In this document: one piece after another, positions 33,032 to 44,531 of the stretch | Numbering within the stretch: the first letter of the stretch is position 1 | Layout: every line of letters starts with the position of its first letter | NCBI GenBank assembly: GCA_963920765.1 | Contig: OY987243.1 | Location: 19,897,419-19,961,418, forward strand | Origin: Ulota crispa | Lineage: Eukaryota > Streptophyta > Bryopsida > Orthotrichales > Orthotrichaceae | Reading direction: 5' to 3' | DNA: 64,000 nucleotides | The notes under the pieces: model-generated | What the model was told of the DNA's origin: nothing | Databases searched by the model: none | The model's input: the letters and a program-made list of their open reading frames with translations, nothing else | Program-made: the position numbers and the translations under genes

Positions 33032-35259
33032 ATGGTGCCGAAGAGGCGAAAGTCGGTTCCAGGGACCGGTCAAAAGAAAAAAATACATTTCACACCGTTG
33101 TACTTGCGGAAGATCCCCAGCTCATCTGTGCCAAGGGAAGCGCCGCATATACCAACAGAAGAAGCTCCTCCTATTCTTCCAGATGCCCCTCCAGTTGTGC
33201 TCGACGACGATGACGGCCGAAGGAGTTTGTACGATGTTCGAAGTTTGGAATCTATTCAAGAATTGACCTCCTTCCCTGGTGTTCCTGCTCCCTATTCTTT
33301 ACTCATCCCGCCTGTGTTACTGAATGGTAGACATCCATTTTTTGCAAAAACCAAGAAGCCACAAGATGTGGAAATGGAGGATGCAGAGGGAAGTTGTTAC
33401 AAGGAGTTGGGACCTAAAACCCCGTCTCCGAAGAAACGAACGAAGAAAAGAGCACTATGGTTGTATGCCGGCTGGAGGAGGACTCCCACGAATCAAGTAT
33501 AAGGTTCAGCATTCTGCCTACTCTCAAGAGAGTTGTATTTGCCGAACATGACGAGTATGAAACTCTCGAAGAAGATGATGACAAGGAGGAATACGAGGGA
33601 ATACCCGATCCAAGATTGGCGGAGTTTTGTGATGCTCGCCGAATGGAGATCTCAACGCGTTATTCGTTAAATTGGGAAAAACATGACATTTTAGGATTTT
33701 CAAGAATTCAGGAGATCACCAGAATTTCAGCTCACAGCATTTTTTTTTTTTTGTACACGTGCCCTCACCTGAGAGGAGGAATTTGTGAGGGAAAATATCT
33801 TAGTGACTAACATTGAATCTGATACCTTTGAATATGGTTTAAAGTAACTTTTTGGGTTTCAGGTGAAATACAAAATGGTATCTACAATGAATATTGCATT
33901 TAGGTTGCTTTTACAATTAGGTTGCCTTACCTTGGGGAGTTACCTCATGACTCATCACTTGGTCACTTGGAAGCCTATGCAACTCACTAAATATTTAGAT
34001 TTCACATGGTTTATGACTTGGAAATCACTAGTTTGTCTATTTTCAGCTTCATAGTTGTTGATAGGCCCTCTAAAAATGAGTTGCTGCAGCAATTTTTGAT
34101 GAAAAATACTATAATAACAATAAATATTTAAATAGTGTGAAATGTCAGAAAATTAGTGTGGGGCAACCTAAACGCAATATTCAGTGTACGTTTTTCCCAA
34201 TTTAACGAATAAAACGAGACTCGTTTTCACATGATGTAGGTGTTGTTCACGATGAGCGTTCCCAGGTTTCAAGAGATTCAATCGATACTTCTCGCTGCTA
34301 AGATCTTTGAGAAGCCCTCCCAAATACGCCGAGAAAGCAAGCGGCTGGAGCATAATGCCGACGAGAAATTTATACCTGAGGACAGGTTTGCCAGCTACCC
34401 GCCTCGTCCACCGCTTTGGATGATCTTCAAGCACGACGTCAAGAAGTTTACGGAGTATAAAGACCTCGATCATATGGGGTTTGTGGAGAATTGGACAGTG
34501 GATCTTATTCCTGAAACGACAACCGCGCCCACGGAGTATTTTACTCGCCAGGCATTTACTCTTGACAAAGTGAAAACATCCATCAACATGCCTCTCTATT
34601 ACTTTGACGATCCTTTAATGGATCTCAAGTATCCAGCCCGTGATCTCAAGGAGGTGAGTGGCTTCCTTCATCTTTATAGTGCACTTCTGGGGTCTACTAA
34701 CATATTAGGAAAAACCTCGGTCACCTTTTGAAAATGGTCAAGTTCAGAAGAGTCCGGACACACACAACCCTTGTGCTTACCCTCTGAAACAACTGTTCAA
34801 GTATGCAATATGATTCACTTCTGTGCCCCATTGTTTTCAATCTCAGAGTACTCTACTTCCACTCATGACTTCTTCTGTTTATTGATTCATCGGCAGAGGT
34901 GTTTACTTTTCACAGTCCATTCAAGTTGAGAATGCTGAGCTTGGATGACGGATCAATTCTAAAATTTCATTTGGCGAACAATTTTAGTGGATGTTGTTTC
35001 ACGTTAATTCAACACAATTTCAGCTACTGAGTTTTCTTGAGAATGTGACCGTGATTGCTCTGTCCTAATGATTGACTTGAATGTCCTTGGCAAGGCACGT
35101 AAAAGAGGCGAGGAAGGAGTTCACTTGGAGCTCGTTTAAGATATTTCCTCATAGAGCCCAAAAGGTTCGTTGGGGTTCCTGTTCCATCGTGGACACCGAC
35201 ACTTTCGAGCTGGAGTGGGAATGTGGGATGACAATGGTGCCCGGAAATTTGTTAAAAAG
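33032..35259 (+). CDS. Multi-exon gene of unknown function, probably incomplete model
   Basis: Start MVPKRRKSVPGTGQKKK at 33032. The first block is rich in Pro and acidic residues (PTEEAPPILPDAPPVVLDDD). Near 33415-33445 the reading changes frame inside an AAAACCCC run; the continuation gives VVCRLEEDSHESS, then EYETLEEDDDKEEYEG and LAEFCDARRMEIS. Three downstream exons join cleanly: 34240-34653 (donor GAG/GTGAGT; FQEIQSILLAAKIFEKP, PPRPPLWMIFKHDVKKF), 34748-34800 (ending in phase 2) and 35095-35259 (HVKEARKEFTWSSFKIFPHR, VRWGSCSIVDTDTFELEWE), then a possible donor AAG/GTGACC. The exon linking the first block to 34240 is not resolved, and further 3' exons are likely. I do not recognise the family. 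The shift could be a base error or a real lesion. Confidence 0.55.
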
Positions 35260-36849
35260 GTGACCACTTCTGTGCAGAGAAATTATAATTGTCCAATACC
35301 TCACCGTCTCCTCTTTTCTGATCTAACAGAAAACGGAAAATGCAGCTTGAATTTGAATTAAATGCTTGAAGTTGTCCTGCTTGCATAGCTACTTAGCAAT
35401 GACAAAAAAAAAAAAAAAAACTTTCTGGAACATCCTGAAAACAGGCACTGATCTGAACAAGTCTTTGCATACATTTTAGTTTTTTCAAGATTATAAAAGA
35501 TCTAGAAACATTGTGTACCCAAGTTATGTCTAGTCACCTTTATAATCATTTTTTGTCTAAGTTCTAAAATATCAAGCATGTGCCATTTTTTTGTAAAATC
35601 ACAGGCTAAGTAAGAAGACAGCTTCCATCAAAAGCCAATCCAATACTTCCTTAAAGAAGAAAGAACCAAGGAGTAATCTTCTCCAAAGTTTTTACACTAA
35701 TAACTCATTTCTATTATTCAAAGAAAGCAAACATATAGGTCCACATAGTATATAGCAAAGACTAATGAGTCATGAGAGGTTTTGGAGTAGAAGTCTTTTG
35801 GAATTTGTCAAATAAACTCCAAGAGGTAGTGAACCTCACATGTGCCCATCTCAAAAACAAAACAAACCAATGTTAGGTTAGTGAGGATGCACAAGGTATC
35901 TTAAGTTCACTATGCTTGTTATCGCTTTTACAAGGAGTCTTAAAAAACAAATAACAAAGTTTAAAAACTTTAACAAAAACATCAACATCAGCTCATCTGT
36001 AACCTGGCTGCAAGGACGTTGTGAAGACGAAGAAGCCATTTGCAATTCCTGTATACCCTCAATCCGTTAAGCCCCAGCTTTGAAGGTAAACTTAGAGTAA
36101 CACTGTAGATCACTGGTATACTAGTCGTGTCAATCTATTGGCTTGAAAGCCACAAGCAATCACTTTCTACCGTGACTACAGCTTGTGAATATTGAACACA
36201 GATTTTTTCCTATGTGCACATACTACTCATGCTTGCAGCTCTCTATTTTTTAGAGCCTTGCACAGTAGTCTCTCCGGCACTTAATTGTGTATAAGACTCA
36301 GAACAAGCACTAGCAAAGCAATTTGTTCCAAGGTCGATTGCTTAGAGAGCACATATCACGCACAAAGGCCATTCTACAAGCATAACTAATGAGTCGTTTT
36401 TTTCATTAAGGAGACTGTCCATATCCCTTACATATCCAGTTGGCAGTACCTAACAGCATTAGGTTTATTCGTAAATAAATACTTGATTGAATTGTTTTAG
36501 CCTCCAGATTGCCTGTAATCAAGACTAGAGTTTAAAAGAGAAAAAGTAAGCTTTTTACTAGCATAATAGCAACTTACTCAGCTCAATTCATTGAATTTAT
36601 AAAATCTATTTTTCACCTCACTAGGTGGGAGGGTGGGAATATATAATTTTCGTTACTTCTTGATCTATGTGACTGTCATGATACAACATTTTTCAAAGAA
36701 CTTCTACTTAAATAGAAGCTAGTATGTTGATTGAAATCTTTTTAAAGATTGATGTCCTAAACAAGGCGCCAAAAATCTAGAAAAAAGAAAAAAGAAAAAA
36801 AGAAAACATAGCTAACATTCAAATAGATTGCTTGTTGTCTAAACCTTAA
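35260..36849. other. Spacer, possible 3' part of the 33032 gene
   Basis: AT-rich, no open frame of note. About 35338-35412 resembles about 38862-38933 (both contain GCAGCTTGAATT, AATGCTTGAA and ATGACAAAA), a short direct repeat lying downstream of the LEA_2 gene at its second site. A pure A run lies near 35404. Confidence 0.4.
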
Positions 36850-37686
36850 CCCCTAAATGTCAAAGGCACCCAATTTGGGTGTTCAAAAAATTTCAGGAAA
36901 CTTTGAAACGTTGTTGAAGACACATATTTTATTTTTTCAGGTTTTCTTTTTTGGAAAAGTTGAGCGTTGAAGTTAGCTTCATTGTTCAAATTCAACTTCC
37001 TCCATATCTTATTCCAATTGTTTTTGGTGGAAGGTTAACTACAAGCATACATTTTTTGTCATGAGAAGTGTCATGAATAGTGTTGTGAATAGTGTCACAG
37101 AGCCTATGAGGAGTTGCCACATTGAAAAGATGGGCATCAAGTTGAGCAAAAGATGAAGATTTCCCTTGGGCACTCCCTTAGGCAAGAAGGGCCTTTATAC
37201 TGGAATTTTGACATCTAACAAAATCTAAAAGTGCTTTTGGACTAATTTCACTTGGAATGTCTTTGTCATTAAAATTAGAATTTATTCACCATTGAAAATT
37301 CTTTCATTCATAATGATTTTTGGTTAACAATTGAAGCTGGAAATTTCTTTGTGTTAGACAATTGCGTTTTGACATATGCGTTGTAGGCTCATTTGTGAAA
37401 TCGAGGTCATGGATTTGGAAGGGGGGCCATTTGTTTTGAAGTAACAACAATAAACATTAAAGCATCCTAAGTGGTTGTTTCCCAATTTTATATCCAAAAG
37501 TTGTCAATTTGCATTAGAAATTTTGGGCAACTCCAAAAAAAGCAAAAAATTATGTACTCATCATCATTCAATCACAAATATCCTAAAATCCGCAAGGCCA
37601 TTTTGGGTTCTTTTTGAGTAGCGGCGTAGCGCCATCTAGAAGCCTTGAAGTTCAAGATTCAACAGTTACAATTTTGTTTTGATGTT
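36850..37686. mobile_element. Probable TTAA-family element (837 bp), weak right end
   Basis: TTAA at 36846-36849 followed by CCCCTAAATGTCAAAGGCACCC and a CCCAATTTGGG palindrome. The right side meets TTAA at 37687-37690, but the end TTTTGATGTT matches the left only loosely. Confidence 0.5.
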
Positions 37687-37690
37687 TTAA

Positions 37691-38413
37691 CCCTTAAACA
37701 TCAAAGCAGCCCTTTTGTGACTTTTGGATGACTGAAAAGTGCTTTGACATTGAAATAACATTGTTTTTCTTCCAAGAGTCTGTTGGGATATGAAGAATGC
37801 AATCTAGAGCATGTAGATAGATAGCTTTTGCATGCACAATGTTCTCAAAAGGGTCCCACTTGCCAATTGAGTAGTAAAGATGCACCACCATGTAGTGTAT
37901 TTTGAATTTGGAGGATCTTTTACCAAAACTCAATATGAGTTATTAAAATCATATGTTTTTAGTTTGAGCATAACTAGCATTAGAAATTTTACCAAATATA
38001 GTTTCTCCTTGTACTTTAAGATTTAGAAAATTTTAAGTTTTGTAATTTTTATTACTGTCACAAGTTGAGTACCTATTACCATGGAATGGTTACTTTTTCT
38101 AATTTTACCAACATGGGAAGAAAAATTCCATCATGATGATCTTCATCATGATTCACATCCATGATAAAAAGTGGCATAATTGAATACATTTTATAATTAA
38201 TAGGAATTTCTTTAGCATTTGCTTCAAAAATTTATAATAATTTCAAAATTTCCCCAAATTTTATGAACATTTTTTATACATGTAGTATGCACATACCTTC
38301 TTCTACTAAAATTATAATATCAAATTTTGATGTTGATTACATTGCCAAAATAACTCCTAGAAGATGATTGCAATTCCGTAAAATATCCATGGTTGTAGGC
38401 CTGTCCTTTAAAG
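37691..38413. mobile_element. TTAA-family element (723 bp)
   Basis: TTAA at 37687-37690 and 38414-38417. Ends CCCTTAAACATC and GTCCTTTAAAGG. Contains a 79-codon minus-strand frame (37933-37694) without a recognisable domain. Confidence 0.6.
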
Positions 38414-38940
38414 GTTAATAATGTTCTTACAAGGACAATTCAAAAATTTCAAAAACTACCTTCCAAAAACAAGGAAAACACCATTGGGTATTGAGAGGTT
38501 AAATCATATAACTATTCCTAATCAGGAAGGGTTAAAAGAATGCTACAAAATACAAACTATCAATGGAAGGGACAAGTACTACTGAGCAAGGTCTAGGAAG
38601 AACCTACCGCTAATTCAATGCTAGCCAATCAAAATGAGAAAAAACCGTTTGCAATCTATAAACTTTGGCTAAAAACCGGTCAAAATTCTTTAAAAAAAAT
38701 TTACATATAGTATGAAATAGAGAAAATAACCAATAGAGCTCCTTGATAAACCGGTTCAATACTAGAATTGAAGGAAATCTACCAAAAAATCTCAAATATT
38801 TCCCGGACCCTGCTACTGAGGAGTCACCTTTATTGAAAGCCAACAAAAAAACAAAAAAGCAGCTTGAATTATAATTGAATGCTTGAACTTGTTGTACTCC
38901 CATAGCTGGTTTACCGATGACAAAATAAAACAACCGTGGC

Positions 38941-39895
38941 TCACGTTTCAATCGATTGCTGCGTGCAATATTTGTGCTTCAAGGTCTGGTTGGCGATGAA
39001 GATATCAATATCACAATTCAACTTCAAAATCCCTTGCGTCTTGTAATGAAGTACCTTCGCTCGTACTGGAACGACAACATCAAGAACAACGCTCACAACA
39101 CCGTTAGAAACATCCTCCTCCAGCTGTTCCGTCGTCCCCGCGGCTTCACCAGTAAGGTAGGAGGCTCACCAATGGAGCATCTAAGGGCTGAAACTGAATT
39201 TTGGGTAGGTGAAACTCCTTCAAACGATTTTCAGTAAACTTTCCTTGAAAGACAAGAAGAATTGACATTTAACCTAAGTTGTTTCATGTTTTTTGAAGTT
39301 TTGTGGAATTAGTTATGATTATTTGAAGTGGAAAAATCATAAGGCTCTAAAATGAAACACCTCCTTAAATGTATTTGAATTGTACACTATTGAAGGATTA
39401 TAAAAAACAACATGTACAAAATGAGTACATTTGAGGAGGTGCTCCAAATTTGAGCCTGCTCCGAATTTGAGCCGCCTACCTTACTGACAGCCGGAATAAC
39501 AGTAGTCTTCCATCGCGAAAAAGTGCCATCGCCACGGCCAAGCTCCACGTCGCCAACTTGATCTTGGCGGTACTTCAGCAACACAGTACTATTGCTATAT
39601 TTAACAGCAAAGTGATTTCTATTCTTGACCTCTACGTCGGCGGAGATTGTCATGCTCAAGAGCGACGATGACAACAATGATGACGTATTGCTGGAGTTTA
39701 GGGTTACGTTCTGCACCCGGACGTTGTTTAAGGAAATCGACAGAGGTAAAACCTTACGAAAGCAACGGCCACGATTCCCAGTAGGACTAACACCGTAATT
39801 ATCAAACACATGCAACAAGCACAGCTTTGGTGGAGGCATGCCCTTGCCTGCTCCTCCATCTTCTTCTTGTCTTCAGAACTCAACTCCATCTCCAT
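38941..39895 (-). CDS. LEA_2 / NDR1-HIN1-like membrane protein, interrupted by a DNA transposon
   Basis: Plant LEA_2 proteins of this type are small, with one membrane helix and a beta-rich domain, and act at the plasma membrane or endomembranes, often in stress or defence. ATG at 39895 gives MEMELSSEDKKKMEEQ, then a Cys-rich stretch and one helix (CMCLIITVLVLLGIVAVAF). The LEA_2 domain follows: ISLNNVRVQNVTLNSS, VEVKNRNHFAVKYSNSTVLL, FSRWKTTVIPAVS, and after the transposon LDVVVPVRAKVLHYKTQG and LKLNCDIDIFIANQ, stop at 38943-38941. Without the 327-bp insert and one TA, the coding length is one base short of 209 codons: the frame slips within a TTTT run after AFVR, where one more T would restore it. 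The gene is therefore either a recent pseudogene or has a base error. Confidence 0.82.
39155..39481. mobile_element. TA-target (Tc1/mariner-like) MITE inside the LEA_2 coding region, 327 bp
   Basis: Inverted termini AGGTAGGAGGCTCA and TGAGCCGCCTACCT, flanked by TA at 39153-39154 and 39482-39483. Excising it with one TA restores the reading AVS-T-GEAAG in the host gene, which shows that the insertion hit a coding exon. Relatives: a diverged copy at about 40475-40799, and similar termini at 16850 and 32357. Confidence 0.9.
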
Positions 39896-40474
39896 TGTGT
39901 GAAAACCTTGCTCCGGTTATTATGAGATGCTCAGCAAAACTAGTTTGGCATTGATAACTAGTTTGAAGAAAATTAGTACCTAATACATAAATTCATAACA
40001 ACAACAAAAAATCCCAACCTTGTAAGGTTTGTAATAAAACCACAAAGAGTTCAACCTCTCAATTATATAGAGAAAAATAGTCAACTATCCAAAAGAATAA
40101 TGCCTCTTTCACCCTTTGTTCTCCATTTTTTAAATCCTCCAGAAACTATTAGTTCTTTACATAGAATAGGACTTCTTTATCTAAGTTTAGCTTTTTATCT
40201 TTTAATTTTGGTAGTAAAAATCTTAGTTACATTTAGATATATTCTAGATATAGCTTTGCATCTTATCCCATCTGCTAACTGAAGTTATTTAACTCTAAGT
40301 TTTGGTATTTTGTTTTATCATTTAGTGTATTTTCAATACAATTATCATCTAGTGTACTTCCCATACACTTATCATCCAAGTAAAGTTGTTTGACTTTTGG
40401 GTGCCTAACTCAAGAAAGTACCCCACCCCATTGCACCACTACTACATCAATGTTGCTTAATTTCCCTACTATAT
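39896..40474. other. 5' flank of the LEA_2 gene
   Basis: AT-rich; no gene. The first ~180 bases are presumably promoter and leader for the minus-strand LEA_2 gene. A frame at 40100-40282 is low-complexity and hydrophobic and probably not coding. A short duplicated phrase (TTTAGTGTATTTTCAATACA / CTAGTGTACTTCCCATACA) lies at 40321-40372. Confidence 0.4.
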
Positions 40475-40799
40475 AATGTGCTCATAAATGGACCATCTAA
40501 GGGCTGAGACTGAATTTTTGGGAGGTGTAACTTCTTGAAGATTTTTCATTAAGTTTTACTTAAAAGATAAGAGGAATTGACATCTAACCAAAGTTATTTC
40601 ATGTTTTTTGGAGCTTTTTGGAATTAGTTATGAAATTTTGAAGTGGAAAGGTCATAGGTCTCTAAAATGGTTCACCTCCTCAAATTTACACTACCTATAC
40701 ATTGTTGAAGCCTATGAAAAACAACATGTACAAACTCATGACATTTGAGCATGTGAACCATTTTAGAGCGTGAACCATTTTAGAACACACTACCTTGGT
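40475..40799. mobile_element. Diverged copy of the 39155 MITE
   Basis: Shares GGACCATCTAAGGGCTGAGACTG-like, TTATTTCATGTTTTTTG and AACAACATGTACAAA segments with the element in the LEA_2 gene, in the same orientation. Outer termini are degraded, so boundaries are approximate. Confidence 0.7.
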
Positions 40800-40927
40800 A
40801 TATTACCACTTGCAAAAAAAAACAAAAAAAAGACATGTACAATCCACTCTAAAAATCAAAAATCCAATTTTTTTTCATGTGACAAGTGGAATGGAGGAAC
40901 TTGATTTCCATGGGAAGGGCCATTCAA

Positions 40928-41647
40928 CCCCTCATGAATCTATGCACTAAAAGGTCTTGCCAATGTTTGGCTTGTCAGGCAGCACGGACCTCCTTGCAGT
41001 AACACTAAAGTTCCCCTCACCGTTCTCTCTAAGTTCCCTTGGGCACTCCCAACATTCCCTACGAGCTCCCCAATGACGTTCATGCCGGTTCCCCTCATTT
41101 GCTAGAGCTGCACTATGCTAGTTCTAATGGTCTCATTCTTCAATTGGAACAATTGCTCCACACTCCAAGGCCCATGTGGCTTTGTCACACCCGGGTTTTG
41201 CTACCCCTAAGATTCCAATGCCATGCCTTGCCCGCTTTTGATGGCCGCTGGGGGTCCTTGAAATTGCATGCCACACATCAACCTAGCGCCAGCTCTGACA
41301 TTCTCCCCTCCCTACCCCTCGCCAAGCCAAGGTCAAAAAACAAATCCATGGCATTTTTCTACCCATCCCAACTACTCTCCTTGCCCTTTGAAGCCGCCCA
41401 CATGTGCAATCAGTTCTCAACTACAAAGGGAAGAACCGCCTGGATTGCCCTTCCTCCCCCATTATCCAAAAATGCATACATGACTTCTTCAATTGATGTA
41501 GGAATGCAAACAAAATTAGACACCTATGTAGGTCTTCAAATTCCCCATCTTTCATAAAAATTTCAAAAACTCACATAAAATAATTTAACACTAGGTGCAT
41601 GCCTGAAATTCCATTTGTCCTCAGAGGGGAAAATTGTCATTTAGGGG
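40928..41647. mobile_element. Possible TTAA-family element (720 bp) with a GC-rich core
   Basis: The right end CATTTAGGGG is followed by TTAA (41648-41651). The proposed left end CCCCTCATGAATC follows TCAA, one change from TTAA. Inside is a 172-codon frame (41039-41557) of GC-rich, proline-rich sequence without a recognisable domain; it looks like non-transposon DNA caught between the ends. Confidence 0.4.
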
Positions 41648-41927
41648 TTAAACAATAAAAACTTGTTATGGGTACCAAAAAAATTGGCTATGACTTATAA
41701 TTAAAATTTGGGGTTTTTAGTTGTCATCGTGATGTTCTTTTCAGAAATTGAAACTTTACTCAAACTTGAGATGCTTCGAACGCATAATCTACAAAAAAAA
41801 CAAAACAAAACAATCCAAAAAACTTTAAACCTTAATGATGTTTGGATTTTCTTGCAGTTTGTAAATTACAGTGTATTTGAAACATTTAACCGAAAATTGT
41901 TTGAATCATGATTGCTGACCTTATTAA

Positions 41928-42835
41928 CCCGTTAAAGACCACCGAACTATATTTTGGTTTGGGAGAGTAGTTTTTGGCCTATACAGTAAAATCGATCAAT
42001 AATTTGGAAAATGATCTTGAAGAACACTTGTGATCACAAGAATTTTGCATCCAACCCAAAAAATGACAATAGAATCAGATATGGGAGTTGATAAATAAAG
42101 GTGTTTATACATCATGGCCTCAAAATACGTATCCATATTTGGTCAAAGATGGATCAAAGCAACAACACAATACATCAAACATCCAAGAAGAATGCCACAT
42201 TTCAATTGTGCAATCTTAAAAAATTTCAAATTACTCAAGAAATATGCTTGTATTGTTTCTCTATATGGTAGTAGTACAATTGTATTATTTGAGAATTCAT
42301 TAAAATGATTCTATCAATTCATTTTAAAAAAAAGTTCATCCTACATTTAAGGCCAATTCTTGATTGCTTTCACCGATTGGATTTTCAATAAAAAAATTTC
42401 AAATTTCTTGTAGAATTGTTTTAGGGTAGCAAAGAAAACGGGATTTTTGACCCTTTTTGTCCACTTAGCTACACCTTGTGATTGCTATTTTTGTCTATTT
42501 TGAGTGAAACTAGTATTGTTGGAAAGGTGGGAAACCCTACTTTTTAGAAATGTAGGACTCTTCTCAATCAAAACTTGCATGAAGCGCTACCATTCAAAAC
42601 CACACAAGCATGAAAAACTAAAGATTTCCCATATACGGCTCCCTCAATCATTATAATATTTCACCTCCAATGATAAATCTAGCTGAAATTTGATGCATTG
42701 CAGCAAACAAGGTGTCCTTCACATTTATACAGTTGGATTATTCAAGTTGGGTCCATATTTGTTTCAAATGCACATTTACTCTTACTGCCCCGATTTCTAG
42801 TGGATTTTGGGAAAATGTGTGTGATCTTTAAAGGG
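41928..42835. mobile_element. TTAA-family element (908 bp subfamily), copy 1
   Basis: TTAA at 41924-41927 and 42836-42839. Ends CCCGTTAAAGACCACCG and GATCTTTAAAGGG. A near-identical copy in inverted orientation lies at 57653-58568; both hold the same 64-codon frame starting MASKYVSIFGQRWIKATTQY, which is not a known transposase domain. Confidence 0.85.
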
Positions 42836-42839
42836 TTAA

Positions 42840-44021
42840 GAGACAAAAGGCTGAAGTTTGGTTGCACAATTTGCATTACGTCAACATTAATTCAGCATTG
42901 CCTCTTTGTGAAAATAATACAAATCATAATGGTTATAACTTGACTTCTACCCTTGAAGACCAAGGGTCGAGAGTTTGAACAACGAATGTAAACGAGTCCG
43001 ATACACTCAAGCATTTGATGTTTTCATCCATATGTCATTAAACCCATACATTAGTTTTCTCATTTGTACAACATATATATCGAAGTTTACTTTTTTACAA
43101 ATATTATTTTGTTCAAAGAGTGCAAGGATTCCTCACTTAAACCCTAAAGTTCTTTCGTGTTTACATGGTCAAATGGATCAAAGTTGATCTCTCTCAATAA
43201 AATGATTAGTTAATCAAAAATTTGAATTTTTTTCAATAATTCAACCATAAGATCCATTTTGTCACTTGTTTATGTACATCCTCTCAAAAACTTAAACTTT
43301 GTGAGGGCATGCTTCATTAGATTATAACACCAAAAACAGGGGCAAAACTTTTTTTGAAGCTTTTCTCAAGTGCCAAATTTTTCTTTGGTCATTCAAAATG
43401 ATATCTTCCACTTTATGAATTTCTTGTGCAATTTAACTTTATCGTAGAACATGAAGTTGGCTATATGTGTCACAAATTTCATGATCATCCAATGCTTGAA
43501 ACAAAACAGAAAAAAATCAAAAGCGAGAATTGCTTTGTTCAAATTGTCATTACACTAAGAAAACTTCACAGAAGAGATTCTTATAGAAATAAATCTCAAT
43601 TAACAAATCTGTAAGGTGTAAACCAAGAACATGATGTGGAGTACTTGCCAAAGTAATTTTTTTAATACAAAAAGTAAAATAGAAATTATTACATAGCCAA
43701 GGAGAGTTGACTGCAAATTTTACCCATTGACCAAGCCATTGTAAAGTGCGTTTGCGCACTATTAGGGCAACACATACATACCCTTCCTCAATCCCTTTTT
43801 CTTTGAACTTTTTGAAGGATGCCAATGTTGACATCTAAATCACATTTGATACCGTATCGCAATAAAACATTATTCAACTCCACTTTTTTGGGAAGGTGTG
43901 CAAGCTTTTCAATATGAGCACATAAACCCTTATTTTCACAATCTTCTCTTTTGTATTTACTTGAAAAATGCGTGCCCAAATATCCCAAAAGCCCAAAGTG
44001 GGCTCCTTAGTCCTTTACGGG
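42840..44021. mobile_element. Possible TTAA-family element (1182 bp)
   Basis: The right end is clear: GCCCAAAGTGGGC palindrome, CCTTAGTCCTTTACGGG, then TTAA at 44022-44025. The left end next to TTAA at 42836-42839 reads GAGACAAAAGGCTGAAG and matches only partly. It would share its left TTAA with copy 1. Confidence 0.45.
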
Positions 44022-44259
44022 TTAATGATTAAAAAAATCCCAACTCTAAAAATGGCCTCCTCCAAAATGAATGCAGTGTAAGTTTAAAAACGAATCCTAA
44101 AAGGCTATCATAACTATGAGTAAACTTGGTGAACTCAAGGGCAAACAATATTGTGAAAATCATCAATTTCCAATTCACAATCGACTTCAAAAAGCATTAT
44201 GAGTTATCGTTTTTCAGATTTCTTTTTAAGAATGTTGACTAGTGCAATGATAGATTCAA

Positions 44260-44531
44260 GGAAAATTTCACGTATACTTTTGAAGTTTGCAACATTTACA
44301 TAGATATCCCTGCTTTTTCAGAAATTACCCTTGATCAAAAATATTTTGGTATTTATTTATTGTGCTCATACTTCCTTTATGACCAATGTTGAAGAAGGGA
44401 ATGTAATAAAACAAAAAAGCAGCAGGAAACGCCTGAAATTTTTTGTACAAGGATATTTGTGTAATTTCTTGAAAAAGCAAGGGTATCTATGTAAATATTG
44501 CAAACCTCAGGCGTATCTATGAAATTTTCCC
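44260..44531. mobile_element. Mutator-type MITE with perfect 9-bp target duplication
   Basis: The target duplication TAGATTCAA flanks it exactly (44251-44259, 44532-44540). Inverted termini of about 75 bp start GGAAAATTTCA on the left and GGGAAAATTTCA on the right (complement) and share TTTACATAGATA and CTTTTTCA...GAAATTAC. The 272-bp interior is mostly TIR, with no coding sequence. Confidence 0.92.

Noticed and set aside
38956-39237. Plus-strand open frame of 93 codons
   Set aside because: It is the antisense of the LEA_2 C-terminal exon; the minus-strand reading (LDVVVPVRAKVLHYKTQG) fits a known family and continues the gene across the transposon.
41039-41557. 172-codon GC-rich frame as a host gene
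   Set aside because: No recognisable domain, no splice or promoter context, and it sits between candidate transposon ends; kept only as a note.
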